A DNA stretch of 64,000 bases from Zobellia galactanivorans. Lineage in GTDB: Bacteria; Bacteroidota; Bacteroidia; Flavobacteriales; Flavobacteriaceae. The translations under genes and the position numbers were made by a program. Each line of letters starts with the position of its first letter. Position 1 is the stretch's first letter. The notes under the pieces are model-generated. The model searched no databases and was not told where the DNA came from. It was given only the letters and a program-made list of their open reading frames with translations. Where the stretch lies: positions 558,001-622,000 of the forward strand of contig NC_015844.1 in NCBI RefSeq assembly GCF_000973105.1, given 5' to 3'. Below are positions 7,837 through 16,234 of the stretch, piece after piece.

Positions 7837-8451
7837 ATGCGCATAATAAAATTCATGAGCCTAGTAATATTGTTTTCTTGCTCTAGTTGCTCAAATAATC
7901 TTAATCTGGCAAACATAAACTTTGATGCTAATTTTGAAAAAACCATTTCATCGTTCAAAATTGAAGAAAAAAGAGAAATCAACCTTAAATCGGACTTCAA
8001 ATTTGCGAGAATCGAGCCACTTGACCATCTGGAGGAAAATAGAAACAACATAATTTATAGTTATTTTATTTCCCCAAAAGAAAATCAAATTACCTATAAC
8101 GGCATACAATTAGGAGATGATATAGTCGAAATAAGAACAGTAAATGATAAACCCATCGGTTTTCGATGTAGCACCTCTTCAACTGAAAATACCCAAGAAC
8201 TTCTTGCTGCCCTAGAACAGAAATATGGGATTGGAAAACTCATTTATAATTTCAAAGGAACCCAGTACTATATTTGGGAAAGCGATAATAAAATAATCGA
8301 GTTCAATAAGTTTAGTACATCAGAAGGTACTGCCAAAGAGGCTGAACAAGGTATGCTAATAATACTAAAGACAAGTGCATTAAAGAAAGGTCAATGGCCA
8401 ATTTACAAGCCATATCTAGATAAAGTTAAAATGCCGGATATAAGGGATTAA
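7837..8451 (+). CDS. Lipoprotein of the YGxGK family, copy 1 (204 aa)
   Basis: The ATG at 7837 is chosen because it gives a lipoprotein signal (MRIIKFMSLVILFSCSSCSN), while the longer frame from 7711 contains transposase debris. The signature is 'LLAALEQKYGIGKLIYNF' followed by 'QYYIWESDNKIIEF' and a C-terminus 'LDKVKMPDIRD'. The same layout appears in 8551-9105 (tail 'IDIPDLRE') and more weakly in 10548-11042. Function unknown; periplasmic or outer-membrane location is expected. Confidence 0.8.
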   Translation: MRIIKFMSLVILFSCSSCSNNLNLANINFDANFEKTISSFKIEEKREINLKSDFKFARIEPLDHLEENRNNIIYSYFISPKENQITYNGIQLGDDIVEIRTVNDKPIGFRCSTSSTENTQELLAALEQKYGIGKLIYNFKGTQYYIWESDNKIIEFNKFSTSEGTAKEAEQGMLIILKTSALKKGQWPIYKPYLDKVKMPDIRD

Positions 8452-8550
8452 AATTATATTTATTGGATGTCCTTTTTTTACAGATTACAGTGTACTGGTA
8501 ATTCTTGTACTTTCGAAATTAAAACTGACTAAAACCCTAAAACCAAAAAC

Positions 8551-9105
8551 ATGTACCTGAGATTGATACCCCTGTTGTTTTTTATGGGATGCGGTAACCA
8601 AAACATCATAGACTTTTCCAAAATCGGCTTTGAAGAAAACGTTGCTCCCATAATTGCTTCCCTTACCATTGAGAACAGTTATCCCACCGATGCGGATAAT
8701 AGGATTTGGAATTATTTTATCAATGCAAAAGAAAAAGGGGTATCCTACGCCAGTATTAAATTTGATGAAGGCGTAGAATTGGGTGTTATAGACGATTATT
8801 TAAAAGGCTATAAAGGTGTTGTCAGCGGTTCTAACAAATCCAATGACCTATTGGCCCAATTAACAAAAAATTACGGAAAGGGTAAACTTGTGTATTCCGA
8901 TGGAGATAAAACCCAAGCTTACATATGGCATAAAGACGATATTATCGTTCATTATTTAATAGGGGTTTCCAATTTAGAAAAAGAGGAGACAAAATCAATA
9001 AGCGGCGCACTAACTGTAGTTAGCAAAAAAGCTTTGGAGCAAGGCCTATGGCAATATAGCAAAGGCCTATTAAGCTTAATCGATATTCCGGACCTAAGAG
9101 AATGA
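8551..9105 (+). CDS. Lipoprotein of the YGxGK family, copy 2 (184 aa)
   Basis: Short lipoprotein signal MYLRLIPLLFFMGC. Then 'FSKIGFEENVAPIIASLTIE', 'LLAQLTKNYGKGKLVYSD', 'QAYIWHKDDIIVHY' and the end 'SLIDIPDLRE', co-linear with copy 1. The two are separated by 99 bases and are clearly diverged paralogs, so this duplication is older than the 884-bp array. No catalytic motif is visible. Confidence 0.8.
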   Translation: MYLRLIPLLFFMGCGNQNIIDFSKIGFEENVAPIIASLTIENSYPTDADNRIWNYFINAKEKGVSYASIKFDEGVELGVIDDYLKGYKGVVSGSNKSNDLLAQLTKNYGKGKLVYSDGDKTQAYIWHKDDIIVHYLIGVSNLEKEETKSISGALTVVSKKALEQGLWQYSKGLLSLIDIPDLRE

Positions 9106-9171
9106 TTAAGTTATACCCGATGACGAGGAACGATTTGCGAAATAGTATTTATTATAGTAATACAATAATTT

Positions 9172-10002
9172 ATGCAACATAATTTTTTAAAGCCCTATTA
9201 TTCCTTATACCAAAGGTTTGGATGTTCTGGTGAACTATATGTGAACGACGTATTGGTATACAGCTTTTTTGGAGACCAGACACAGGAAGGTGGTTCTACC
9301 GGGGCAGTGCCTATCAACAATGTGATTTTAGAAAGTGGCAAATATAAAGTCGTAGGCAAAATGCTTCCTAGATATGGTAAAAAAGCCATTACGGAAGAAG
9401 AATATATGTCTCTTGACTTTCATGTAGCCGAGACCGAAGGGCCATTGGGGACAATGAAAAAAACAAGGTATAAATTTCACCCCCGTATAGAACAACCTTG
9501 GGATGGCCTTAGCGAAAATATTAATTATCCTGTATTTGAAATATCAACAAAAATAGAAGTTGAATTACCTTTTGTTCTTGATGGTTGGCAAAACTCGGTC
9601 GACCTCTCAAAAATTAAAGAAGAAAAACTTTTTGAAGAGGTTTTTGCCTTTTATAACCAACTATATTTAGTGATGGAATCTCATAATGCGGGAAAATATT
9701 TAGAACTTTCCAAAGAAAAAATGAGATTGCAAGAGCAAGCCTTTTACTTTTCCGAAGAACGAAAAGCGAATTTTCAAAAAGGAGCCATGCAAATTTTTGG
9801 ACAAAAATTGCAAATGCTGCCCATGAAAAAAGATGAACTTCGCGTTCAGGTCATGGGACACGGTAAACTAGTGCGTCTGGTACGCCTTGATGGTACGGAA
9901 GCCCTTAAGTTCAAAAGTCCAGACCCAGAGAGCCAAGGCGATATTGAATTTGAAGTAAAGCTTCACAAACGGGATCTTTCAAAAGGATTCTCTATCATAT
10001 AG
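9172..10002 (+). CDS. GWxNSxDL-motif protein without signal peptide (276 aa)
   Basis: Paralog of the lipoprotein at 6512: 'GELYVNDVLVYSFFG' ... 'LESGKYKVVGKML', 'LPFVLDGWQNSVDLSKIKEE' with 'EVFAFYNQLY', and 'YFSEERKANF'. It starts directly in the beta domain and lacks the lipoprotein signal and linker, so it would be cytoplasmic unless a start is missed. Upstream bases give no in-frame signal sequence. Either the signal was lost or the two paralogs work in different compartments. It is followed at 15 bases by the next gene. Confidence 0.75.
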   Translation: MQHNFLKPYYSLYQRFGCSGELYVNDVLVYSFFGDQTQEGGSTGAVPINNVILESGKYKVVGKMLPRYGKKAITEEEYMSLDFHVAETEGPLGTMKKTRYKFHPRIEQPWDGLSENINYPVFEISTKIEVELPFVLDGWQNSVDLSKIKEEKLFEEVFAFYNQLYLVMESHNAGKYLELSKEKMRLQEQAFYFSEERKANFQKGAMQIFGQKLQMLPMKKDELRVQVMGHGKLVRLVRLDGTEALKFKSPDPESQGDIEFEVKLHKRDLSKGFSII

Positions 10003-10017
10003 TTAGCTCTTAGAATT

Positions 10018-10536
10018 ATGAGAAATCTACAATATGAATTTTTGGATCCCTTCATGGAAAAGGAACTTGTAAAAGAAGGAATCTCCAAAAAACAAGTTTT
10101 AGCCGATTTTGAAAAAATAAATTGGCACAAACTGGTGATAGAATCCTTCTCTGGAAACCAAGATGGAAATACGAAAAAAAAAGAGGCAGACCCGAGAAAC
10201 GATTTTTGGTATTTCAACATCTCCTACTCCGATGTAAAACATCAAAAATCACAACTATTAATTGTGCCCAACTTTGCAATTAACGATTCTTTTTTGGAAA
10301 ACGATTTGCGGTTTTCGCTTGAATATAGCAGACCGAAAATGGTGGAGGTACCCAAATGGAAACAATTTTTCGGAAGTGCCGATAAAAAACTTGTGACCGA
10401 TTTCTCAACCTGCATAAGGGAAATTAACTTTATCGACACAAGGGATTTACTTGTTCATTTTCTGGATGGGGAAAATAGAATTCTTGAAAACAGGATAACT
10501 GAAACCGGTCCATTATTTTTAAACCGTTTTGATTAA
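10018..10536 (+). CDS. Hypothetical protein (172 aa)
   Basis: No signal peptide and no family recognised. It contains 'FLDPFMEKELVKEGISKKQ', 'DFWYFNISYSDVK' and 'IDTRDLLVHFLDGENRI'. It starts 15 bases after the preceding gene and ends 11 bases before the next, so it is very likely in the same operon as the signal-less GWxNSxDL protein, with which it may share the cytoplasm. Confidence 0.7.
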   Translation: MRNLQYEFLDPFMEKELVKEGISKKQVLADFEKINWHKLVIESFSGNQDGNTKKKEADPRNDFWYFNISYSDVKHQKSQLLIVPNFAINDSFLENDLRFSLEYSRPKMVEVPKWKQFFGSADKKLVTDFSTCIREINFIDTRDLLVHFLDGENRILENRITETGPLFLNRFD

Positions 10537-10547
10537 TAAAACTATTC

Positions 10548-11042
10548 ATGAAACGAAGACAATTTATCGAAAGTACCTTGGTTACAATTATAGGTCTCTG
10601 TTCCCCTCCCCTTTTGGCAAGTTGCTCCAAAAAAGGTAATATTCATTTAAATACCCTTATGGGCAAAGGAGAAAAATTACTTCAGGAATTTCCCCATCAA
10701 GGAGATCAATATTTTTCATTCTACATACTTGAGCCGGGTGATTTTGTTCACCCCAATATAAAAGGAGACAAAGCCTATGTTTATTGTGAAAATGGTAAGA
10801 TTGTAGGATACACCATTACTTCTGAAAAGATTGAGGAAAAACAAAAATGGCAGGAACATTCAAAACAAATGTATGGTGTCGGAAAAAAAATCTATAAGAA
10901 TGATTACGGCATGTCGCAACAATGGCAAAACGAAAAACTAAAAATCACCCTAAGTTCATCTGGAAACCAAAGAGAAAATATTGATGATAAGGTGTTTTAT
11001 AGCGAGGTTCTTTCCTCAAGTAATATTATACTGGCAAATTAA
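10548..11042 (+). CDS. Lipoprotein distantly related to the YGxGK family (164 aa)
   Basis: The N-terminus MKRRQFIESTLVTIIGLC...LASC combines a twin-arginine-like start (KRRQFI) with a lipobox LASC near residue 26. The C-terminal part has 'HSKQMYGVGKKIYKN' and then 'QQWQNEKLKITLSSS', matching YGxGKxxY...W in the genes at 7837 and 8551. That places it in the same family with a different export signal. Function unknown. Confidence 0.7.
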   Translation: MKRRQFIESTLVTIIGLCSPPLLASCSKKGNIHLNTLMGKGEKLLQEFPHQGDQYFSFYILEPGDFVHPNIKGDKAYVYCENGKIVGYTITSEKIEEKQKWQEHSKQMYGVGKKIYKNDYGMSQQWQNEKLKITLSSSGNQRENIDDKVFYSEVLSSSNIILAN

Positions 11043-11107
11043 CGGCTTTCGTAATCAGTGAGTCTTTCCTACTATCGAATTAAGCTAGTGAGCAAACAAC
11101 TGAATCA

Positions 11108-11722
11108 ATGACCTACTTGCTAATCCCCATATTATTGGCCTCAATCTTAAGTTTTCTTTTTCTGAAGAAAAAAAAATCCCGGAATAAGACCAGTATAGCC
11201 TTTAAAGGCTTTACTTTTTTATGGGTGAATATGGTCTTTTTACTACTTTTTTATTTAACTCCAGAATTGGTAAAAACTGGCTACGCCTTCATTACCTATC
11301 CCAGGTACGAGGCCGAAATAATTGACCTAAAAAGTGAATCTAGTTGGATAAACAGAAGCGGAAGCAGGCGTAGGGTTCTTATGCACACCCCAATTGTTAG
11401 TTTTAAACTGGAAAATAGTACGGCACACCTTAAAATGCCATTGGACATAGCATCGTCGGAAAGACCTGAAATTGGCAGTATTAGAGAGGTTGCCTATAAG
11501 AACAACGTCATATACGAAATCTCCAAAAAGGGGTATCTCTTTTTGGCAGGCACTGTCTTACTGTGCATCCTCTTGTTCTACCCTATTCTCTATTTGATAT
11601 TTGTTATAATTGGCAAAGACACCGGATATCTTAAAAAAACAGGAGTCAAGGGTTTTGTTTATTTTGCACTTTTAACCATTATTACCTTCGCTATCATTCT
11701 GTTTAATGGAATAAAAGGATAA
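11108..11722 (+). CDS. DUF3592-like membrane protein (204 aa)
   Basis: Hydrophobic segments at about residues 2-19, 38-56, 143-170 and 181-199 bracket a soluble stretch 'YEAEIIDLKSESSWINRSGS' ... 'HTPIVSFKLENS' ... 'IGSIREVAYK'. That pattern (colour: a xxAxIxx...PxVxFxxxxG...GxxxxVxYxxxxP fold) is typical of DUF3592 proteins. Similar soluble parts occur in the genes at 13368 and 16235. Role unknown. Confidence 0.6.
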   Translation: MTYLLIPILLASILSFLFLKKKKSRNKTSIAFKGFTFLWVNMVFLLLFYLTPELVKTGYAFITYPRYEAEIIDLKSESSWINRSGSRRRVLMHTPIVSFKLENSTAHLKMPLDIASSERPEIGSIREVAYKNNVIYEISKKGYLFLAGTVLLCILLFYPILYLIFVIIGKDTGYLKKTGVKGFVYFALLTIITFAIILFNGIKG

Positions 11723-11779
11723 TGGGATAGATGAAATATTTAGGCCCATTAGATGTAATAATTAAAAGATAATCTAGCT

Positions 11780-12466
11780 ATGCAACAGAAAACTATATTT
11801 CTGATTTTCCTGATTGTTATCTCATTAAATATAAGCTGTCAAACTAAAAAGCAAACAGGTGACGATAAAACAGTAGACCCTACCAATATGAAAATTGATA
11901 TATTAAAAATTAATTTCTCAACTGACTTTGGTAAACTTTTAAAAACGGCTGATTTTAAAGTCAAAGAAAGTGAATTCTCCGAATATATAAAGGCTGAACG
12001 GACTACAAATGTTAACTTGTTTAAATTGGGCGATATTGAACTTTTATCTACTTATGAAATCAATGGCGTCAAAATCCCTAATGATAGTTATATTTCATTA
12101 AGCAGGCAAAATGGAGATAGCGATTTAATAGAAACATTACACTTAAGATATAATTTTATTGGTGATAAAGACTTAATCTTTAATGAACTTAAAAAGCTAT
12201 TAGGAGCTGCAGAAAATCTAAATAATGATGAATCTATAAATGCACTCAAAGAAAAAGAAAATTTCATTTGGAGAGGTATTGGCGATAATCGTTCTCTAAT
12301 CTTATCTCAATTTACCGATGGTTCGGCAATTGGCGTAGGAGATGTTGATTCTCGGCGAATAAATTCAGTTCTCATCTATATAATTGATGGAAAATCTGAA
12401 ATAAATTACCCTAATGGACAGAAAGAAAAAATAATCGAGCGATTAGAAAATAGATTTTCCCGATAG
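11780..12466 (+). CDS. Lipoprotein, possible fourth YGxGK relative (228 aa)
   Basis: Lipoprotein signal MQQKTIFLIFLIVISLNISC. The mature part includes 'INFSTDFGKLLKTADFKVKE', which parallels 'INFDANFEKTISSFKIEEK' in the gene at 7837, and 'FNELKKLLGAAENLNND' ... 'ENFIWRGIGDNRSLILSQF', which parallels the LxxLxxxYGxGK...YxW core without the GxGK residues. I infer a remote member of that family. No enzyme motif is seen. Confidence 0.65.
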   Translation: MQQKTIFLIFLIVISLNISCQTKKQTGDDKTVDPTNMKIDILKINFSTDFGKLLKTADFKVKESEFSEYIKAERTTNVNLFKLGDIELLSTYEINGVKIPNDSYISLSRQNGDSDLIETLHLRYNFIGDKDLIFNELKKLLGAAENLNNDESINALKEKENFIWRGIGDNRSLILSQFTDGSAIGVGDVDSRRINSVLIYIIDGKSEINYPNGQKEKIIERLENRFSR

Positions 12467-12609
12467 CATCATTAAATCAAAATTCTAATTTTAAAAACAC
12501 GAATGACCAAGCTGCACTTCCATAAAAATACAAATTTTCCAATTTACGCTAATCTGTAAATTCGCACTCTATTTAAATTGTAATATTGCCGTAATTAACT
12601 ACTATTAAA

Positions 12610-13047
12610 ATGAAAAAATCACTTTTGTTTACATTAGCGTTTTTATTTCTTTCTTGTAGTGATTCGGACACGGACTCTGATGATGATTTATTAAATAAAA
12701 ATGCAGAATTGTTAGTGGGTAAGTGGGCTTATTCATCTAGTCGCATAAATGGAGTTATAAATAATCAGTTTAAACATTCTGGCGAAGCTTGTCCAGGTTT
12801 TAAACCAGATTATATCCAGTTTACCGAAAACGGAAGATACATACAGTTTGCCTTTTTAAATTGTGAAGAAGAGTTTGTTGTTGATAAATTATACCAATTG
12901 AAAGGAGATACCATTTACATAACAAATGAAGAGACAGGTAATAAAGTTTTTAACAGTACAATATTAGAAGTAACCCAAAGTACACTAATACTAAGAACCG
13001 AAATTCCTGATATTGTTCTCGAAGAAGGTTTTAAAAAAATTGAATAA
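12610..13047 (+). CDS. Lipocalin-like lipoprotein (145 aa)
   Basis: Signal MKKSLLFTLAFLFLSC followed by an acidic linker (SDSDTDSDDD). The rest has the marks of the lipocalin-like family common in Bacteroidetes: 'ELLVGKWAYSSSRING', 'YIQFTENGRYIQF' and 'YQLKGDTIYITNEETG'. Ligand unknown. A REP-like palindrome begins 3 bases after the stop. Confidence 0.75.
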   Translation: MKKSLLFTLAFLFLSCSDSDTDSDDDLLNKNAELLVGKWAYSSSRINGVINNQFKHSGEACPGFKPDYIQFTENGRYIQFAFLNCEEEFVVDKLYQLKGDTIYITNEETGNKVFNSTILEVTQSTLILRTEIPDIVLEEGFKKIE

Positions 13048-13050
13048 GAC

Positions 13051-13077
13051 CCTCGCTAGCGATCGTTAACGAGTGCC
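13051..13077. repeat. REP-like palindrome
   Basis: CCTCGCTAGCGATCGTTAAC then GAGTGCC matches the ends of the RAYT unit at 5711 (CCCGCTAGCGCTCGTTTGCA...), and the following GTAAG is also shared. It directly follows the lipocalin-like gene. No transposase relic is seen next to it. Confidence 0.6.
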
Positions 13078-13116
13078 ATACGGAGTAAGAAACAACAAGA
13101 AATAAAGAAAGCAGAG

Positions 13117-13149
13117 AACCACTACAATTCATATTGCAGTGGTTTTTTA
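13117..13149 (+). terminator. Hairpin with T-run after the REP palindrome
   Basis: AACCACT and AGTGGTT arms with an inner CAAT/ATTG pairing, followed by TTTTTTATTA. It terminates transcription from the lipocalin-like gene. The rest of 13150-13367 shows no supported gene. Confidence 0.75.
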
Positions 13150-13367
13150 TTACAGAGTATTATACAGTTTCACTAACCCAAAAAATGTTCGATTTTCATG
13201 TAGAAAAAAGACAAAACTTAAGAATTGAATATCCTAATTACAGAAAAATATGTAAACTTGCTATCGGGAATTCCTATAAATTTTCGTTTAGGTATTAAAC
13301 ATCTATCGAATGAAGAAAAGCCGTTAAAAACGAAGCTATCTCGAACATAATTCAATGAACATTACAT

Positions 13368-13763
13368 ATGAAATCAATCTTGCTTAGTGTATTATTTCTA
13401 GTATCGCCCTTTCTTCTTATGGCTCAGGATGCCACTGAAAACTGGGTCGAAACAGAGGCTACCATTCTTGAAGTTCACAATAAGGTCAAGGCGAAAAGCA
13501 CTAGGGCTTTTGCCATGGTATCTTTTACCGCCAATGATGGCAATCAATATGAAACCCAAGTGGAACTGCTGGCCATTCCGATATTCGGCACTACTAAGGC
13601 CGTCAACGATAAGATTACCATCTTGTACAACCCCGAGACACCGCAATTGGCCAAAACGCCATCAAAATCTTTTATCGAGTCTTATGCCATGTACCTATTG
13701 ATCGGTGCGGGAATTATATTCAGCTTTTTCAACCTCAAAAAAGCATGGGCAAAGCGCCAATAA
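13368..13763 (+). CDS. DUF3592-like protein with signal peptide (131 aa)
   Basis: N-terminal hydrophobic segment MKSILLSVLFLVSPFLLMAQ, soluble middle 'WVETEATILEVHNKVKAKST' ... 'AMVSFTANDGNQYETQVEL' ... 'VNDKITILYNPETPQLAK', and one TM helix near residues 107-124. This is the DUF3592 layout (extracytoplasmic beta domain plus a C-terminal anchor). Role unknown. Confidence 0.65.
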   Translation: MKSILLSVLFLVSPFLLMAQDATENWVETEATILEVHNKVKAKSTRAFAMVSFTANDGNQYETQVELLAIPIFGTTKAVNDKITILYNPETPQLAKTPSKSFIESYAMYLLIGAGIIFSFFNLKKAWAKRQ

Positions 13764-14134
13764 TATGCCTAAAAGCCATAAAGGGCACTAAGTCCAAGAG
13801 TTCAGCGATATCGATACCCACCCCAAAATTCAGCTCCTTTTTAATTTTAGGTTTCGGTGGAGAAATCAATCACTTTGATTCCTAGCACTTATAAAGTAAT
13901 TGTGAATCGAGTAGGCCTTGACATCAAATCAATTATGACAAAATAGTATAAACTCCGAAACATATAGGCTTTGTAGATTTTATATGTCACTTTTTTGCCC
14001 TCTTTTATAGCTTGCTACATCTTATATCCTATAAGTACACCCGTTATTAGAAATGTCATTTCGACAAATAGTCGCTTTTTTAATAATTTATGTAATCAAC
14101 CTTTCGTTACTACAATAGAAAATAAAACAAGTCC
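13764..14134. other. Intergenic stretch, no gene found
   Basis: About 370 bases without an open frame of any promise on either strand, and no strong hairpin. It presumably carries the promoter of the GIDE-LemA cluster, but I could not pick out a convincing TTTG...TAnnTTTG pair. Confidence 0.5.
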
Positions 14135-15184
14135 GTGCTGGAAACCTTCAGAGTAGATACCATAGATACCCCGATAATCATTTTTATGGTATTATTTTCA
14201 AGTGCTTTCGGCATCTTTTATTTCTTGGTATTAAACGGTATTTATAAGATTACCGTTAAACCGGGCTGGCCTTTATTCGCCGTTCCCCCTGCCGTGGTCT
14301 TGATTACGGCTTTTTTCGATCCTGGTTACGTTCTCTTCGCTTGCTTGGTCAATTTCCCCCTTCTTTTGCTCCTTATGATCTTCGGAGGGATATATAAATC
14401 AATTCGTAAAAAGGAATCACTCTTAGGTATTTTTCTTTTTTTATTGGGAATGCCCCTAATAATGCTCACATGGCCTTGGGGTATTTTTCTGTTGTTTGCC
14501 GTTCCTCTTTTCTTGGATATCGTTAAACCTAGTAAGAAGAATATCTTTTACGATTTACAAGGCACCCTCGCCACCTCCAAGGTACGTTCAATGGCCATGG
14601 GCTTGGTAGAAATTTCCGGAAAAACCAGAATGCTCGACCCCGTAATATCTAGAATAAAAAAAGAACCCTGCATCGGATATGTGTATAAAATCGACACGAT
14701 CAGTAGGGACAAGGATGGCAAAAAAAGCTATACCAACATCTCCATGGAGACCCAATGCAATACCTTTGAAATAGCCGATGATACGGGTACGGCGACCATT
14801 AAGGGAGAAGATATAAGTATATTGAATTTTCCCGAATCGGAACACAGTTATGAATCCAATAGCAGACGTTATCAGCTATTTTTATTAAAAGAAGGCATGG
14901 ATGTACTCTTGGTAGGTAAGGCTACCAACAGGGGACAGCAAGTGTTCATAGAAAAAGAACCTTCGAAAGACATCTTCGCAATCGCCCCCTTTGATTATGT
15001 TCAACGTTGGAACGTCTTACGACCGCTACGTAATTCGCTTATAAGACATTTTATATTTTTAATCGCGATAATCAGTATTATACTACTTTGCGATATAGAT
15101 ATATCGGGTGAAAAGGTAATCGTAAGGTTTACTTCTCTTTTTAAGGCGTTTGACCTAAAACAATTTTTACCATTTGAATTTTAA
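14135..15184 (+). CDS. GIDE-domain membrane protein (349 aa)
   Basis: The start is GTG. Four hydrophobic segments in the first 135 residues are followed by a soluble domain ('TSKVRSMAMGLVEISGKTRM', 'PCIGYVYKIDTISRDKDGKK', 'FEIADDTGTATIKGEDISIL') that matches the GIDE domain of mitochondrial MUL1-type E3 ligases and their bacterial relatives, and a last TM helix near residues 305-322. No RING finger is present, so ligase activity is not implied. It lies 11 bases before lemA; GIDE and LemA genes often occur together, and their shared role in the envelope is not defined. Confidence 0.75.
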   Translation: MLETFRVDTIDTPIIIFMVLFSSAFGIFYFLVLNGIYKITVKPGWPLFAVPPAVVLITAFFDPGYVLFACLVNFPLLLLLMIFGGIYKSIRKKESLLGIFLFLLGMPLIMLTWPWGIFLLFAVPLFLDIVKPSKKNIFYDLQGTLATSKVRSMAMGLVEISGKTRMLDPVISRIKKEPCIGYVYKIDTISRDKDGKKSYTNISMETQCNTFEIADDTGTATIKGEDISILNFPESEHSYESNSRRYQLFLLKEGMDVLLVGKATNRGQQVFIEKEPSKDIFAIAPFDYVQRWNVLRPLRNSLIRHFIFLIAIISIILLCDIDISGEKVIVRFTSLFKAFDLKQFLPFEF

Positions 15185-15195
15185 TACATAAAAAT

Positions 15196-15756
15196 ATGAA
15201 CCACATTATCTTAATTATAGTACTGGCCCTGATTTTGGTTTACATCGTTTCCAGCGGCGTTAAGATCTACAACCGCCTGGTGATGTTCAACCAGAACGTC
15301 GACAAGAACTTCGCCAATATCGACGTCCTCTTAAAACAGCGTGCCGAGGAGATTCCCGAGCTGGTAAAAATCGTCAAAAAGTATATGGAATACGAAGAAG
15401 GCCTGCTCACCAAGGTGACCGAATTGCGAACGAGGTATTTGAACGCTTCCAATAACGACAACAAGGTAAAGGCCGCCAATGAATTGAACAAGGCCTTTGC
15501 GAATATATTGGCGGTTTCGGAGAACTACCCCGATGTAAAGGCCAATTCCTCCTTCCTATCCCTACAGCAAAGGGTATCGGAGCTCGAAGACCACTTGGCC
15601 GACCGGAGGGAACTTTACAACGACAGCGTCAACCTGTACAATATAGGCATCAATGAATTTCCCGCCCTGTTATTGGCCAAACCCATGGGATACGGTAAAA
15701 AACAACTATTGCAGATTTCCGAAAAAGAAAAACAGTACGATGGAGTTCAGTTTTGA
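15196..15756 (+). CDS. lemA: LemA family protein (186 aa)
   Basis: One N-terminal TM helix (MNHIILIIVLALILVYIVSS) followed by the long helical LemA domain: 'IYNRLVMFNQNVDKNFANID', 'KQRAEEIPELVKIVKKYMEY', and the C-terminal 'NIGINEFPALLLAK'. LemA proteins are membrane-anchored four-helix bundles of unclear function. Length is normal. The stop overlaps the start of the next gene, indicating one operon with the GIDE protein. Confidence 0.9.
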   Translation: MNHIILIIVLALILVYIVSSGVKIYNRLVMFNQNVDKNFANIDVLLKQRAEEIPELVKIVKKYMEYEEGLLTKVTELRTRYLNASNNDNKVKAANELNKAFANILAVSENYPDVKANSSFLSLQQRVSELEDHLADRRELYNDSVNLYNIGINEFPALLLAKPMGYGKKQLLQISEKEKQYDGVQF

Positions 15757-16126
15757 GTATGTTGATTTTCTAAAAGGAATCAACAACAATATTGCTATTA
15801 TTCAATCCTTGGCGTATATCGGTATTTTGGTATTGTATATACCCTACAGGTTCTTGATTAGCCTCTTCAAACAAGCACCCGATGGCAAAATGAACATCCT
15901 GGGCCTACTCTATTTCATTGCTACATGGTTCCTCGGTGCTATCATCATTGGTATTATGCAGTACAATGACCAAGCAACGCTGAAATTGTTTTTAGTTTGG
16001 GCCGCTATAGCCTTCGTTAACCTCATATTTATTTTGACCAATCATTCCCTCTTGTACAAGATTTATCAAACTAAAGTAAACTACCTCGGTGCAAGCCCGC
16101 GAGGCATTAAAAGGAATACACCTTGA
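15740..16126 (+). CDS. Four-TM hypothetical protein (128 aa)
   Basis: The ATG at 15740 is preferred over 15653, which would lie deep inside lemA. It overlaps the lemA stop by 17 bases. Hydrophobic segments at about residues 17-36, 52-72 and 81-98 give a small integral membrane protein ('ILGLLYFIATWFLGAIIIGI'). Not recognised; operon context links it to the GIDE-LemA pair. Confidence 0.7.
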   Translation: MEFSFEYVDFLKGINNNIAIIQSLAYIGILVLYIPYRFLISLFKQAPDGKMNILGLLYFIATWFLGAIIIGIMQYNDQATLKLFLVWAAIAFVNLIFILTNHSLLYKIYQTKVNYLGASPRGIKRNTP

Positions 16127-16234
16127 TTTTGAGGCAAGCTTCGGAACATTTAATCTCGATTATCGAGTAAAAGAAATAAGGAATGAGTCGCTTTTTCGGA
16201 CTCATAAAACCTCCGATACCCAAAAATATATTCT

